Shown here: positions 1 to 11,911 of the stretch, piece by piece | Numbering within the stretch: position 1 is the stretch's first letter | Layout of the letters: every line of letters starts with the position of its first letter | DNA from: Patiria miniata | Lineage: Eukaryota > Echinodermata > Asteroidea > Valvatida > Asterinidae | NCBI RefSeq assembly: GCF_015706575.1 | Contig: NW_024037076.1 | Coordinates: 18,232,898-18,296,897 of the forward strand | DNA: 64,000 nt | Direction of reading: 5' to 3' | The notes under the pieces: model-generated | What the model was told of the DNA's origin: nothing | Databases searched by the model: none | The model's input: only the letters and a program-made list of their open reading frames with translations | Translations under genes and position numbers: made by a program

Positions 1-359
1 TGCACATGCATATACATTTGTACATTTACTTGTACATGTACGTACAATGCTGACTACATGCTCGTATGTATGTATGTAAACTACAATGTGCAATGTATGG
101 TACAACAATGTAAATGTCCATATATTTTTGTACAAGGAGCTTCAGCTGTTGCAAGGCTCTGAGCTTAAAAATGCTTGATTAACTGAGTATTGATTAATCT
201 GTGGCAAAATACAGCGCATGTGTGCCCTGTACTTGTTCCAATCGTACCATGGTCGAAGTCAACTGAGTGGCCGCTCAATAATTCATATGACCCTATCAAT
301 TTGATCAACCATGTCATTTGTACAAAAATGTGCATGATAATTATACAAGTCATTCATGA

Positions 360-470
360 ACTTGCATACATGTACATGTTCAGTACATGTACATGTTCAG
401 TACATGTACAGTACGGTACATGTACTGGTACTTGTAAAAACTAATCCTGTCATACATGTACATGTAGGCT
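360..470. repeat. Degenerate TACATGTA microsatellite
   Basis: Tandem units TACATGTACATGTTCAG followed by GTACATGTACAGTACGGTAC. The self-complementary octamer TACATGTA recurs throughout the first 1.3 kb (360-470, 640-655, 1080-1100, 1195-1210) and near 3090-3125. Nothing else is recognised in 1-1750: the open frames there are short and built of low-complexity Cys/Tyr/Thr codons, not genes. Confidence 0.7.
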
Positions 471-1751
471 TCGGCTCGCCATGGGGTAGGGGACTTTGCC
501 ACCTAACCCATTTTGAGGGGGAGGCAGCTTCACCACCACGACCGCTCCGCGAATGTACCGAATGTACGCATGCAAACTAAAAACTAAAAATGTAAAAACT
601 AAAAACCTTTTAATTAGGAAGTACGGTAATTGGGTTAAGGTACATGTACATGTACCGGTAGGTGGAACTGCTAATAGAGATGTAAAGCAATCATGGCCAG
701 GCTATGTTGAATACATGTAAACTGTATTGTGGAAAGTGTCATTCTTGTACAACATTTGTGCAATATGGACACAGTGCACAATGTAGGTTTTTAGCACCTT
801 TGCACAAGGTAAATATGTGCATGTACTGTATAATTTAATACACAATGTATATTGTGTACATATGTGCCTTGGACATTCATACCAAAAAAGCATGCAATAT
901 TTCTATTATTTATGTGTTGTGTAGATAAATCAAGGAAGGCACGTGATCACTTTACACTCACGAGGCCCATTTCAATGGACAAACATTCTGCAAGCAACAT
1001 GTATAGTACGGTACGGTGCGGTGCAATGCAACTGCCTCGTGGCAGATTATCTGAATAGCTACAGATGAACGTACCATGTAGTACATGTACATGTAGTACA
1101 ATGCTTTTGCCATTGAAGGGGGCCATCGTGATAGAAATGCCAGCGTGCTCAGATTGGTCATACCAATAAGCCTACAGAGTACACATGTACACATTCTGTA
1201 CATGTTTTCAACACTGTACATGAATCTTCCGTACAATACATAATTATAACTGCATATGGACCAATTCATGATACTACATTATTGTAGAGCACATACACAT
1301 TGTGCTTTTTAGGACCCTAGGAGTAACCATAGAGCAAGAAGTAACTAAAGAATAATGTAATCAAAGAGAGCCTACGGATGTAAAAGTTTTTGCCAGATGC
1401 AGTAATGGGGTACATGTATCTTCCAGGCAATATAGGGCATTCAAGATAATGCATTACATCATGCGGGGCACATACACATGTTGTACAGGCAGGACCCTGG
1501 GAGTAAAACTGAACTATAGGCCTAATGTAATCATGCACGGATGTAAAAGCATTAACCATGCAGTAATGGGGTAGGCAGAAGGCACACGCACACACTGTTG
1601 TAATGAAGAGCAGCATGCTCTTGACACAAAGATCAGGGTGGATTACAATCTGCAGGTCAGCAATTATAGGTCAGAGAATATAAAATGTGTATTTGTACAT
1701 GGAAACATGTAAAACAGAAGGACTTTTTTTTTTAAAGTATGGTGTGTTAAA

Positions 1752-1995
1752 GGCATAAACAGGATCATTTGCATTTTATCCTAAAAGTAGCCTATCAAAT
1801 TATTATACACAACCTTATTTGGATTAAAGATCTACTGGTACTAAACACCCTGTGAAATTATTCTGTCTGGCTTGCTGTCATTTAGAAGCAATCAAGAAAT
1901 GTAGGTGATTTCCAACGATCAGTCAACTGACTGATTTTCGGAAATACACAGTGCTATGGAAACTATACAGAGTGTTAATCGTTACATTCAAGATA
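1752..1995. mobile_element. MITE family F, copy 1
   Basis: Shares the order of blocks with 35785-36135: GGATCATTTGCATTT, GGTACTAAACACCCTGTGAA, ATGTAGGTGATTTCCAA and the central palindrome ATCAGTCAACTGACTGAT, then ACACAGTGCTATGGA. This copy is truncated after the palindrome. Further copies lie at 28745-29348 and 33060-33275. No coding capacity. Confidence 0.75.
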
Positions 1996-2623
1996 AAATA
2001 GACGACAGATCAAACTTGATTGCGCTACTTTAGGTTATTTTTGTTAAAACTTTGTGTCTACAAATGCATACTTGTAGGCCTATGTATATATATATTTCAG
2101 CCTCTGAACTTGTTGGCAGTGTTTTTGTGTACAATTCACATATGATTGGCAGTACCACGTTGTTCAGAATCGTGCACAATTGGAAGTATGGCTTTGGTGT
2201 TTCAGCTTATACAGACAAATAAAAGGTGCGTGTCAGGACCTGTCCTGAAATTTGAATCGTCTGTTGGTTGAAGTATCTGTTGTTCATTCTACTGGATCCA
2301 TGGGTGGATTGGTACACAGTCTATCCCTTCCTGCATGATGAGTGTAAGGAATTTGTGTAGTTACGGGCCCCTCTTCTTTTTGGTCGTGTAAGTGTTTTTA
2401 AGCTGTGGCTGGAGCTTCTACATGTTACATTGTACTTGGTGGTTGGTCCGTCGGTCTGCCTGTCTGTCTGTCCCCAAAAATTGACTAAAAATATTTGACA
2501 AAAAAATTTACAATATGCCATGCCGTCGTCAGTAAATGCACCCTTGAAAAAAATTTATTGGAAAAATGTATTGTCTCGATCGATGCACATACATGCACGT
2601 CTATTTTGCCTGTCCCGGGAAAA

Positions 2624-2824
2624 TTGACCAAAAATGAGCCCCCCTAAGTTTCCCATAAAATATAACTACTCAAGTTTTAATTTCAAGAAAAAGCAAACAA
2701 AAGAAATGAAATACTTTACAAAAATTGGCTTTTTAACAATTCGTAAAGTTGTTTATGAAGATTTTGTAAATGGAGGCAAGGCACGCCATTTTTATGGGAA
2801 ACTTAGGGGGCTTATTTTGGTCAA
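2624..2824. mobile_element. Short MITE with ~37-bp terminal inverted repeats
   Basis: Left end 2624-2661 (TTGACCAAAAATGAGCCCCC...) is matched in inverted orientation by 2787-2824 (...GGGGGCTTATTTTGGTCAA) with very few mismatches. The inner 125 bp is AT-rich. A related single end with the flank upstream of it (GGAGCTTCTA, GTGGTTGGTC, TCTGTCC) recurs at 47152-47260. Confidence 0.85.
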
Positions 2825-2960
2825 GTTTCAGCGCGTGATTTTCACGTGGGATGGACGGCGGCATGCAAGACTTTCATCTGTTCATGAAAGGTAGCCAGAG
2901 CTTAGTGTGCACTCACATTCCAAAATGACTACTGCAACCTGAACAATTTTGAACAGTATT

Positions 2961-3424
2961 TGTGATGCGATCAAGCTAAATGAGTCATTTATCGGCAATT
3001 ATGATTTTAAGATACAGCCCAAAATAGGTCAGTAGGGGTGGAAATTTCAAAATTGACTTTTTTTGTAAATTCGGAAGGCTACCTTTGTACATGTACATGT
3101 ACATGTTGATTTGTTGTACCGTACATGTATATGTCCTCTTTCATCATGTTCATGTCAACTATTTTTTCCGAGAAAAACTCACGATAAAGTAGTTTAATTT
3201 TTGAATGGTTGATTTCTCTGTTTGATTTCTCTGTTTTCTTCTTTCTGATCTGCCTGTGTTCTAAGTCCCATGTCTTTTGAACAGAAGGTCGTATTCACAT
3301 GGGGTTTTCACCAAATATAAACCGAAAAATAAATCTGTAGGCCTATTAAAAAATGTTTAAAAAAAAAAATTAAAAAAAATTGATAAGGGCCGACAAACGA
3401 CTAATTTAGCTTGATTGCATCACA
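2961..3424. mobile_element. MITE family H, copy 1
   Basis: Terminal inverted repeat TGTGATGCGATCAAGCTAAA at 2961-2980, continuing to 2995, pairs with TTTAGCTTGATTGCATCACA ending at 3424. A second, shorter copy with the same ends lies at 52979-53230. The interior is AT-rich and non-coding. Confidence 0.82.
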
Positions 3425-3871
3425 TTTTTGATACAAGATGCAATTTTCTTACATGTACGGTATGCATGCATTTTTCAGCTGAAGCCATGAGAGGCAATGC
3501 ATTTTTGTGCATTCATGTTGCATCGTGGTGATGGCCATTTTTATTTACGTGTTGGGTTTCGCCGTCTGCATATCATTTTACCCCAAAATTTCCCTACAAA
3601 AAATTGAAAACCCTGCCATCTATCCACAACATTCTTGTTGGTTTTAAACATCGCCAAAAGTACTTGAATAAGTCCAATAACATAAAAGTGGATTTTTGTT
3701 CTGTTACAGGAACAGGGACCGTTGAAAGCGCGATGGTTTAGCCCTAACCATCACAAGGAAATGATGGTCAATTCCTCTTTTCTCGAAAATGACCGCATCC
3801 TATGGTAGAAGCAGTGATTTCACAGGATACTTGATCCTATTATTCACTTACAATCAAGTAGGATATTTACA

Positions 3872-4012
3872 TAATATTGGATGGCTTTGAAGGGCTACAA
3901 GAATATATTGCACGAGCTATAACAATATTGCACTTGGCGCAGACGAGTGCAATATTGTTATAGCGAGTGCAATATATTCTTGTATCCCCAGAAAAGAAGC
4001 CATCCAATATTA
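3872..4012. repeat. Compact inverted repeat of 140 bp
   Basis: Arms 3872-3935 and 3946-4012 pair over most of their length (AATATTGGATGGCTT / AAGCCATCCAATATT; CAAGAATATATTGCACGAGC with its complement; ATAACAATATTGCACT with its complement), leaving a loop of about 10 bases. It abuts the TIR element that follows. Confidence 0.85.
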
Positions 4013-4428
4013 TTATTATTTATATCAGGTTGACCTGATCCGAAAGAAAGAAATTTCAGGACACTATCTTTATTTCTCAAGTTTCATTTGAATATTCTTC
4101 GCTTTTACTGAAGCAAATTTCGCGTCGCTTGAAACTGCCATTGTGGTTGTTGACAACAATGCACGCATACCCTACATGTTGCGCGCGTTTGCGACGATAC
4201 CGCACGCTGGGCTCTGTTGACTGGTTGACAACTGTGATTTTCTACGTTCTTGACTGTGCAGGAACCAGCTAAATTTGTTAAATGCCCAGATGAGGACAAT
4301 ATCAAACATAATATTGTCCTCATCCGGGTACTTTAACTGACATAATATTGCTGTCATCCAGGTACTTTTTACGAAAGCATACAATCAGCTTATTAATTTT
4401 TACCACCGGAAGCCTGATATAAATAATA
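4013..4428. mobile_element. MITE with 16-bp TIR TATTATTTATATCAGG
   Basis: TATTATTTATATCAGG at 4013-4028 is the exact inverse of CCTGATATAAATAATA at 4413-4428. Inside, 4289-4302 and 4311-4324 form a perfect 14-bp stem with an 8-base loop (GATGAGGACAATAT). The block ACATAATATTG-TCATCC-GGTACTTT is tandemly doubled at about 4305-4370. No coding potential. Confidence 0.8.
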
Positions 4429-5493
4429 AGTTGTGATATTTTGACGGTTTCTTTTTTGAACGTTTGTAAATGGTGTCCATTATCTTTACAGCAAACAGAC
4501 AGAACGATTACAGGTATTGTTCCTAGAAAATGTTGTAAAATTATATGTCTTGGCATTGTAAGTAGCGTTGGAGAGTGCATGTAACCAGTATAATGTAGCT
4601 ACAGTACAAATGTACCACAGTACAAATGTACTCGTATAATGTACCGGTACCCTTTGTTGTGCAGTGCAACTGCTCATACTTCATACATGTACACAATACA
4701 AACGATTGAACTGTCAAGTTCAACAAATGATATACCGGTTCATCTGCCCTGAAGGTTGAAACGTGTGGGGTGACCCCTTTGTTTAAAATTCAGCCCACAG
4801 CCGATGGAAATTCAGCCCGACAGCAGTGTGAATTCACACCCAACTATTAAGTTGCTGACTGGCCAGCCAATAAAATGTGTGATAGCCAAAAGTACACGGA
4901 CTGTATGTACATGTACCCACACAGTCTTTAAAGCAAGTTTCACTCTCTCATATAGGCATGAGATTGTCAATTAAAAAAAAAAGTCTGGAAATTGGATGAA
5001 AGGTCAGAAACATGCATTACTTTCTACATGTATACTGATAATGTCTTTCTCTCAGATTCAAAAGGTCTGATTTCAAACAAAAGACCAAAAAATCTCATGA
5101 ATGCTCTCCCTTTTGGAAAACTCCTTCCTCATTTTGATACTCGACACAAAAAAATTCTTGAAATCGCCAAACCCGGGTCAATGTGCTTATGCGTCATGCT
5201 CCAACCACAAAGTCCTTGATCTACAAAAATCCTCCACTGAGCAGGAAACGAGGAGCACATTCTTTAACTGTACTTTAGCTGTCAATAAAGAAGATCAGAC
5301 CCCATAAATATTCATCTGTGTACACCTCTTACTTACATGTAATCCTGCAAAATCTTCCCAATCTCTGGTTGATTTTGAACAAAGATCTTTAACAGAGGTA
5401 CATTATAGAATCATTTGCTTCATGTGCTCTTCTCCTATTTAAGCAACATAATTGCTCAAGATCTTAAGTACCGATAGAACAACTAAAGCCTGT

Positions 5494-5626
5494 CGCACAC
5501 CTTTCGGGGTGTGCACTGAAAATTTGGACCAATCTGACCGTACACCGAGCGACCGCATGAAATCAAACATGTTTTATTTTTACGCATTCGATTTCATCGG
5601 ATCTGATGTCACCGGAAAGGTGTGCG
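5494..5626. repeat. Small inverted repeat (GCACACCTTTC ends)
   Basis: GCACACCTTTCGGGGTG near 5495-5511 is the near-exact inverse of CACCGGAAAGGTGTGC near 5610-5625. This 130-bp MITE-like unit lies immediately left of the hAT element, whose target duplication overlaps its right end. Confidence 0.6.
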
Positions 5627-5706
5627 GGCAGCAGTGTTCTAGCCAGGCATCAAATAGCGCTAGCACCCGCTACGCTTTCGGAAATAAGCGCTACGCTTAA
5701 ATCGCG

Positions 5707-5750
5707 CCGCTACGCTACCGCTACGCTACCGCTACGCTACCGCTACGCTA
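5707..5750. repeat. 11-bp tandem repeat CCGCTACGCTA (x4)
   Basis: Four uninterrupted copies of CCGCTACGCTA, with further degenerate copies upstream (CCCGCTACGCT at about 5668, GCGCTACGCTT at about 5688). Subterminal in the hAT element, where such repeats often act as transposase-binding sites (inference). A related piece (CCCCTACGCTATAA) lies inverted near the right end at about 7194-7206. Confidence 0.85.
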
Positions 5751-6477
5751 TAAATTTTGGTTGCGAAAAAAAATATCTGCCGTTTGTTCGTATACAAGCG
5801 CAGCAACTTTGAGCATTGCGCACTGGCCGTACGACACAGCAAAAAATAATCAACGATCCCACTGCACGTACCCCGTACGATACCCCTACCGTGATGCTGC
5901 GCCACACGCATTCGCTATGATAGCAATAAGCACGTGCTGTTTTGTGCTGCGTAGATACAGCGCTCCGTTCGGACGTACGTGTCACCAACAGAGCGCGCCG
6001 TCACGTACAGAGCGCTCTGTGGACCACACCATTTTGCGGTATCGGGTGTGCTTTCCTAAGGTCAATATTTACAAGCATTTCAACTGTTCTAAAATTATAA
6101 ATAATACTTTTGATCAAGTCCGAAACATGTTACTGTTTGAAAATAAGTTCTTCAACGTCGGAACATAATTTTCGTAAAGGATTTATCCGAGAAAACGATG
6201 TCCAAAGAAAGGTTAAGCACCCCTACGATATCAATGGATCCGTCCTCAAAGATGGCCGCACGTGAAGAATTCTTCTCGAAGAATGTCGCTGTCGAAAATT
6301 TGGATTTTTGACTACACTACTCGTTGCTGATAATAACAGTTCGATAAGTTTGGTTGTAAAAACGGATCTGTTTGTTCTTAGGACAAAACCAATCAGCAAG
6401 TATTGCAACAAAGCAAGTTTTTTAGCGCTCCACGAATGCGTTGCTTTCTCAAATGCCGAGGGAAAATTTGGTCGCGT

Positions 6478-6545
6478 AGTTCGCCGGCGTAGCCGGTGTG
6501 GGCTGGCCCGCGCCGCGCCCGCACGCCGGGCCGGCCGCGGCCGGG
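6478..6545. other. GC-rich island inside the hAT element
   Basis: About 65 bp at very high GC (CGCGCCGCGCCCGCACGCC, GGCCGGCCGCGGCCGGG) with nested GC palindromes, flanked by AT-rich sequence. A second GC block with GGGGCCC / GGGCCCC inversions lies at 7115-7170. No gene in either. Confidence 0.6.
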
Positions 6546-7570
6546 ATAGGAAGCAATTCCCGGTGATTATTTCTCATCGTCATTATCTACAATTATATTT
6601 TTTAACATAACAAAAATGAGATTTCTCCTTCACATTGTGTTGTAGCATATTGAAATTGCAATCGCCAACGACTTTTTCTGTCTGAGACCTCCATGGTTTT
6701 ACACTTTCTCTCCCTGCCGATCGGATGGTTTTATTTACAAATTTAAAATCGGAACTACTGCTACTACGGCAGCGCTACACAACACAAGGCTTCTTGAAAT
6801 ATGAAATGTTCATGCGATTTGTTCTCACCCTTAATATTGACAAAGTAAATCCCAATTTTTTATAAAACATGGAAGAACTACTAAAAATGGTTAAAAATCA
6901 GAAAGCATCGATCTTGGAACAATTTATACATTGTAAACATAATCTAAAATTTGAAAACAGAAGAAACTTTCCAGGAGCAAGAGTATCAATCATTGAAACA
7001 AATAAAACAAAATTTCATATAATTTTAAACACTTCTGCTAAAAAAAAATCAGGGGAAAGTGGCAGGGAATCGCCTCAGATTGCACCACAGAGCATCTAGA
7101 GTCCAAAATTTTTCGGGGCCCTTAAGCGGGCCCCGGACCCCACGCCGTAAGGGCTTCGCGCTCCGCGCTCGCATTAGTCAAGAACCAAAATTACCCCTAC
7201 GCTATAATTTCACCCTGGCTAGAACACTGGCGGGCAGCACTCTGATTTCAACGAAAGCAATATTTATGTTAAAACCAATCACGAAGGAAGTCACATGACT
7301 CCAAATTGACGGCTGCAATTTTGTCATCATGTGACGGATTATAGAATGAATCGGGCACGTGTGCAAGAAATGTCTAACCGCAATGGTAAAAAGAAAGTAC
7401 CAGTGATGGGGTGATCCGGTGAACCAGTAAAATTGGAAAGGTGCGTGCCGGGCTTCATGTGAAAGTTTTAGCTCAGTGGCAACCATACATTTTGAGAAAA
7501 CAGAGAGAAAACATTTTCACTTGTTCACGTCTCATAAATGGGCTCCATTCATTGCTAAAGCACATTAAAA

Positions 7571-7597
7571 AGAAAAGTGTGCACCCAGGCACACTTT
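7571..7597. repeat. Perfect small stem-loop AAAAGTGTGC
   Basis: AAAAGTGTGC / GCACACTTTT with a 6-base loop, followed by further T residues. It lies in otherwise featureless sequence (7240-8420), where no gene is recognised. Confidence 0.6.
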
Positions 7598-8420
7598 TTT
7601 AACTGTTTCCGAACGATACCATTTCTTGGAATATTTTCACAGGGTATTTTGGTACCATTCCTATCTTCCCTTTGGGATTGTCTTTTCTCGTTAAATTGGT
7701 GTGTCCGATTCAGTGTTTTAGGAATGCTGTGTAGGCCTACACATTGAGCATACTGTGCAATTAACAGGTTTCTTTATATTATAAAGTTCAACATGTATTT
7801 CAAATCAAACACAACATTATAATAAGACCAGGCTTGTCTTGTCAAACTGAGTCCGAAAGCCTCTGCTTACATTTGTAGGACAAGTTTATGCCTGTACTTA
7901 GCAACTACATGTACATGTACCGGTACGTGTACAAAGTCAGTATTCAGAGCACAATAGGCTGGCTCTATGGGCCCAACACAACAAAAAAAAGGTTTCAACT
8001 ATCCTGGGTATTGACTGAATCGTTTTCTGGCATGTGTCTGGTCTATACAACAATTTCTTCTACTTCCCTGCAATTTGTATACATAATAGGACAAATAAAA
8101 GGAAAATTCTCTCAACAGAGGAAAGAGGTGTCTGGTGGATACAGATGGCAATGTATCAATCGCCTCTATACAAGTGTCTAAATTACATTGTAACAAGGGA
8201 ATTCTTAACTGTTAAAAACAGTCACTTTACGATCAGAGCGTCGAGTTTCACAACCAGCCGGTTCTTTTCAGAACCACACGTCTTCTCAAAAGAGATTCTT
8301 CAAAATGGTGTTACCGCAAACCCTCACTAATTTACACTACATGTACCACCATGCAAAGTTTCAATCTTACTCACTTGATTGATTTTGACCGTTGTGATGG
8401 CGTAGCCGAATCTGTCATCT

Positions 8421-8868
8421 GTACATTTTGAATGATAATAGGGAGTCGGGAACTAGGGCAGCTTTTATGGGCGGGAAACCAGTTCAAGCTAGTTCCCGAC
8501 TCCCTTTTACCATTCGAAATGCACTTGTGTTTACAAATGTGATCCAGTCTTCTCATTATCATAATCGATGCATTGTGCTCGGTAACGGAATCACACTTCG
8601 GATACGGGGATCATCGAACGTGCGATGGGCATGATGACCACATCGCATCGTTCAAACATTAACACATTTAACGTGTTCACGATCGCAAGGGGAGCTCTTG
8701 GAATTGAACGGGAAATTTCACTCTTCATCCGGCTCGTAAGTAAACTTCAGTACAACCATCTTAATCATCGAAGTCTACTTGTACCTCAGGTGGTGTAACT
8801 AGTAATTTGTAGGCCGTTTTGAGGGTGAAATCTGATGTTTTTGTTGGGCAATGTTGAGTTTTTGGGTC
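8421..8868 (+). mobile_element. Hairpin-ended element K, copy A
   Basis: The left end is a hairpin with arms of about 36 bp (8421-8456 / 8489-8523; core GGGAGTCGGGAACTAG) around a 32-bp loop. A 345-bp tail follows (CGGTAACGGAATC, TTAACGTGTTCACGATCGC, AATCTGATGTTTTTGTTGG). The same element lies inverted at 24098-24530. The loop faces the opposite way relative to the tail in the two copies. No ORF of note. Confidence 0.8.
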
Positions 8869-9344
8869 AAGGACAAACTGTGTCGACCGACTGATGCGGT
8901 TTAGCTTGGACCCTACTATCGTCAGACCATGTCCGAATGTTGAAAAGGCGATAAGTTGGGCCCAAGTGACTTGGACTACTTAGGGAGTTAGGGTTAATAA
9001 ATGTCTAGAAACTCAGCATTCATGCAAATTTAACCTGTCAAATAATCCTGATGAGTTCTAGTCCACAATCAGACAAGTGTCTGACTTAACCATCTCCAAC
9101 ATTCATGTAATTTTTTTATTGCAAAATAGTACTACAGTCTGTGTCATTTAACATAAATCCTGAATTTGATCCTTGTATTCATTCATTCATTCCTTATTAC
9201 ACATCTCAAAAAATATATATAATTAATAAAATTATATAATAATAAGTAATAGTAACATTTTCATATTAAATTACATAAAAGATGTTGGAATATAGTTTTA
9301 CATTCTTTCTTTAATTTAACAATATAACCTAATATTATAAGTGG

Positions 9345-9405
9345 AAGGGGATCCCAACAAAAAAGAGCTTGTCATGCTCTTGTGTGGCACAGTAGGGATC
9401 CCCTT
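9345..9405. repeat. Palindromic stem-loop AAGGGGATCCC
   Basis: Outer stem AAGGGGATCCC (9345-9355) with GGGATCCCCTT (9395-9405), and inner stem AAGAGC / GCTCTT (9363-9380) with a short loop. The two stems can stack into one hairpin of about 60 bases. It may be a small MITE or a foldable RNA; nothing shows that it is transcribed. Confidence 0.6.
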
Positions 9406-9536
9406 TACTTTATTAAATAACACCAATTTGCACATGAATTTTAAAGAATAACTTAAGGAGATCTAGGCCTATGTACAGATGTACTATAACTATAAATTCA
9501 CACAGTTTTTTTTTTTTTTTGGGGGGGGGGAAATAC

Positions 9537-9838
9537 CTTATTGAGGCTTCCAGTTGCTCAGTCATCAGATCAGTGGGTGATAATCCGTCACTTCTAGTAG
9601 CTGATTTGCCTTTGCTGGGCCTACTTTCATTTTCAGGATCCGCCATAATGTTGCCAAAGTTAGTGTTTAGTTGTTCGGGGCCGGGGACAGACTTGGCTTT
9701 GAAATGAACTTCTATCACGTCAAACTGTTTACCTAAAGTTTCCACATCAGTACAAAATGCAGCCCCAGGAATATAGGTGACCACTGGATTGTCACCAGTG
9801 GTGATCGGTGGGTCAGTCGAAGGGCTTTCGGCCCCCAA
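9537..9838 (-). CDS. Exon-like open frame, function unknown
   Basis: Read on the minus strand, an acceptor-like TTTTGGTGTTAG precedes 9838 and a donor-like ATAAG|GTATTT follows 9537. Between them 302 bases stay open, encoding about 100 residues of balanced composition (for example PSTDPPITTGDNPVVTYIPG, then QFDVIEVHFKAKSVPG, ending LSPTDLMTEQLEASIR). I do not recognise the family. The composition is unlike the low-complexity frames around it, so it could be an internal exon of an unknown gene or a remnant of a retroelement. The acceptor has a poor pyrimidine tract, and no partner exon was found. Confidence 0.3.
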
Positions 9839-10038
9839 CTAACACCAAAATGTTCCCTAATTCATCGTGATAGCACTCATTTTCCAGCATTGCAATGTTA
9901 ATACGATCGCATGACAGAAAATACACAAAATCAGCATAATACACAATGCACATGTGCATAGCACGCTTTTAGCTGGTTCCCCATCAGTATGCAAAAACCA
10001 CAACAGAAAGATGGGTACCATGGAAATATAATTCTGTT

Positions 10039-10057
10039 CAGCAGAGGGCGCTGTTCC
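10039..10057 (+). promoter_or_regulatory. CTCF-like motif
   Basis: CAGCAGAGGGCGCTGTTCC resembles the bilaterian CTCF consensus core (AG-GGGCGCT). The same AGAGGGCGC core appears at 23591-23599 (intron 1) and, inverted, at 10870 and upstream of DCTN6. Also present in every satellite monomer as AGAGGGCGCGCC. Motif match only. Confidence 0.3.
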
Positions 10058-11159
10058 AGATTCATGGGCATGCTTACATGGCTTATAGCACTTGTACATC
10101 ATCAGTATCCCTTCACATACATCAATCGATCAAAATTCCAATTATATTGCAGGTAAGTACTTTACATAATTGGGGAATTATTTACCATTCGAATTATTCT
10201 GTATGGATGGAGGTCTCCAAAAGCATGAGCTTGTCTAGTGGAAACCCCACTGTGTGCAAAATAATAATGAGTATACATATCGGGGGCCGCTTACCTGTAC
10301 CTCCCACCACAGATGTTCAATGCTAACCCTAAAAAGCCGGCACTTTTGTGGTTTTTTTTTTTATTTTGTCAGAGCCGGACCCTTCATTTCTACCAAACCT
10401 CAAATGTACAGCCATTTAGACTGTGATCCTCTACTTGCTCACTTTCGCAAATTGAAGTAAAAATGCAAGATATTCCCGAACCGCTCCACATCATTTTTTT
10501 TTGCATTATTAGGAAGAAGTCCAGTAGCAGGCCCCAGCTCCTTAAGCCGACCCTTAGCACCCAGGCCTCGATTAAAAAGGGAGGGGGGGGGGGGGGAGGG
10601 GGTGTTTGGTATAATTAATGTCGCTCCGCCTCTATAGACCCAGAAGTGGGGCTTTGTGAATTAAATCTTCCGAGTAATTGGAAGCCATAAGCCAAATGCT
10701 TCTTTTTTTATTATTTAATGAATATAATATTAAATTATATTTGTATTCATTACGACTCGAAGGCATAGAAATAAACATGTACTCTACTCTACGTTTAAAA
10801 ACAAAAGTTTTTAACGATCGAGATCTCTCATTCCGTTGTTTTTTTTTAAACAAAGGTGTTCTTGATACAGCGCCCTCTATGTTGCAGATGCCAGCGATCA
10901 CCATGGCTTTGTTTATCGACCTATTTAAGCTCAGCGCTGTCTGCAAAACATCACAATCAATCAACAGCCGAAATTCCATTTCATACAACAAATACTTCTT
11001 GAGTTATTGGCCCCTTTTTTTGTTGAATTAAAAATGAAGACGCTATTTCTTGCTTAACAATACTTCTTGAATATCAGTCGTCGTAGAAACATCACAAGCA
11101 ATCAACAGACGAAATTGCATTTTCATACAACAGATATTTCTTGAGTTATTGGCCCCTCA

Positions 11160-11290
11160 AAGAGCATAGGCATAGCCAGCAGGGGGGGGGGGGGCAATAT
11201 TTTGTAAAGACTGCCTTTTAACATTCAAATTCCCTTTTTTCAACGGGCTTACCCCCCCCCCCCCCCCCCCCCCCCCATAATTGGTAAGGC
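11160..11290. repeat. Poly-G / poly-C tracts
   Basis: A run of G at about 11180-11192 and a run of about 27 C near 11250-11276. These resemble decayed ends of the G-rich hAT MITE seen in the satellite. The region 9850-11320 otherwise holds no recognised gene; 10940-11170 contains diverged satellite-like pieces (AACATCACAATCAATCAACA, TTCTTGAGTTATTGGCCCC). Confidence 0.5.
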
Positions 11291-11406
11291 CCAAAAAAAG
11301 TCTCCGGTTTGTGGTATGCGCGCGCGTCGCCGTTGTGGACGGTAATTCTGTTCCCCGTTAAAAGTGTCCGGGGGGACAGAATTACCTAGGTAAAAGTGTC
11401 CTCCCC

Positions 11407-11911
11407 GGTGTCGTGCCAAAAACCGTCCGGTGCCAAATAGTGTCCGCTAATTAGCATAATGCGATCTGATTGGTCATGCGTCTATGACGTCACATTGTTT
11501 ACGGACGCTTGCCAAATAGTGTCCGCACTTAGCGTGCATCCTATTGCGTGTTGTCGAGCTGTCAATACATCGTATAGAAAAGATCTCTTTTCACCTGAAT
11601 TTGCCAAATACTGCCCGATTTTTCCTGCCAACAAACAGTGTCCGATTCCCCCTGCCAAATACTGTCCAATTTCCCTGCGAAAAAAATGTCCGATTTTTCC
11701 TGCAAAATACTGTCCGATTTTTCCAGCTTATTACTGTCTGGCAGGACGTACGTACGTGCGCCCTTGTTCTCCGGCGCTCGATCGACGGCGCCCGGACACT
11801 ATTTGGCACCGGACACTATTTGGCATGTATTACATGCCAAATAGTGTCCGGCACCTACTGCGCACGCTCAGCGGACACTATTTGGCACCGGACGGTTTTT
11901 CGCACGACACC
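11407..11911. mobile_element. Element L nested in element T
   Basis: Inverted ends of about 40 bp (GGTGTCGTGCCAAAAACCGT / its inverse at 11892-11911) continue into repeated TGCCAAATAGTGTCCG motifs on both sides and in the middle (about ten degenerate copies). The uninterrupted sequence is seen at about 22880 in element T copy 2 (CCTCCCTGGCCCGTTAATTC), which proves an insertion of 505 bp. No target duplication is obvious. Confidence 0.82.

Larger units (their letters stand above)
5632..7229. mobile_element. Complete non-autonomous hAT-type transposon
   Basis: CAGTGTTCTAGCCAGG at 5632-5647 is the exact inverse of the right end, 7214-7229. The element is flanked by the perfect 8-bp duplication GCGGGCAG (5624-5631 and 7230-7237). 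Known: 8-bp target duplications and CA(G)..TG termini mark the hAT superfamily. The 1,598-bp interior has no transposase-length ORF; the longest frames (about 135 and 100 codons) lack recognisable motifs. It holds an 11-bp tandem repeat and a GC-rich tract. It is therefore probably mobilised in trans. Confidence 0.9.

Noticed and set aside
5761..6168. Transposase of the hAT element
   Set aside because: The 135-codon frame lacks hAT dimerisation or catalytic motifs and is far too short.
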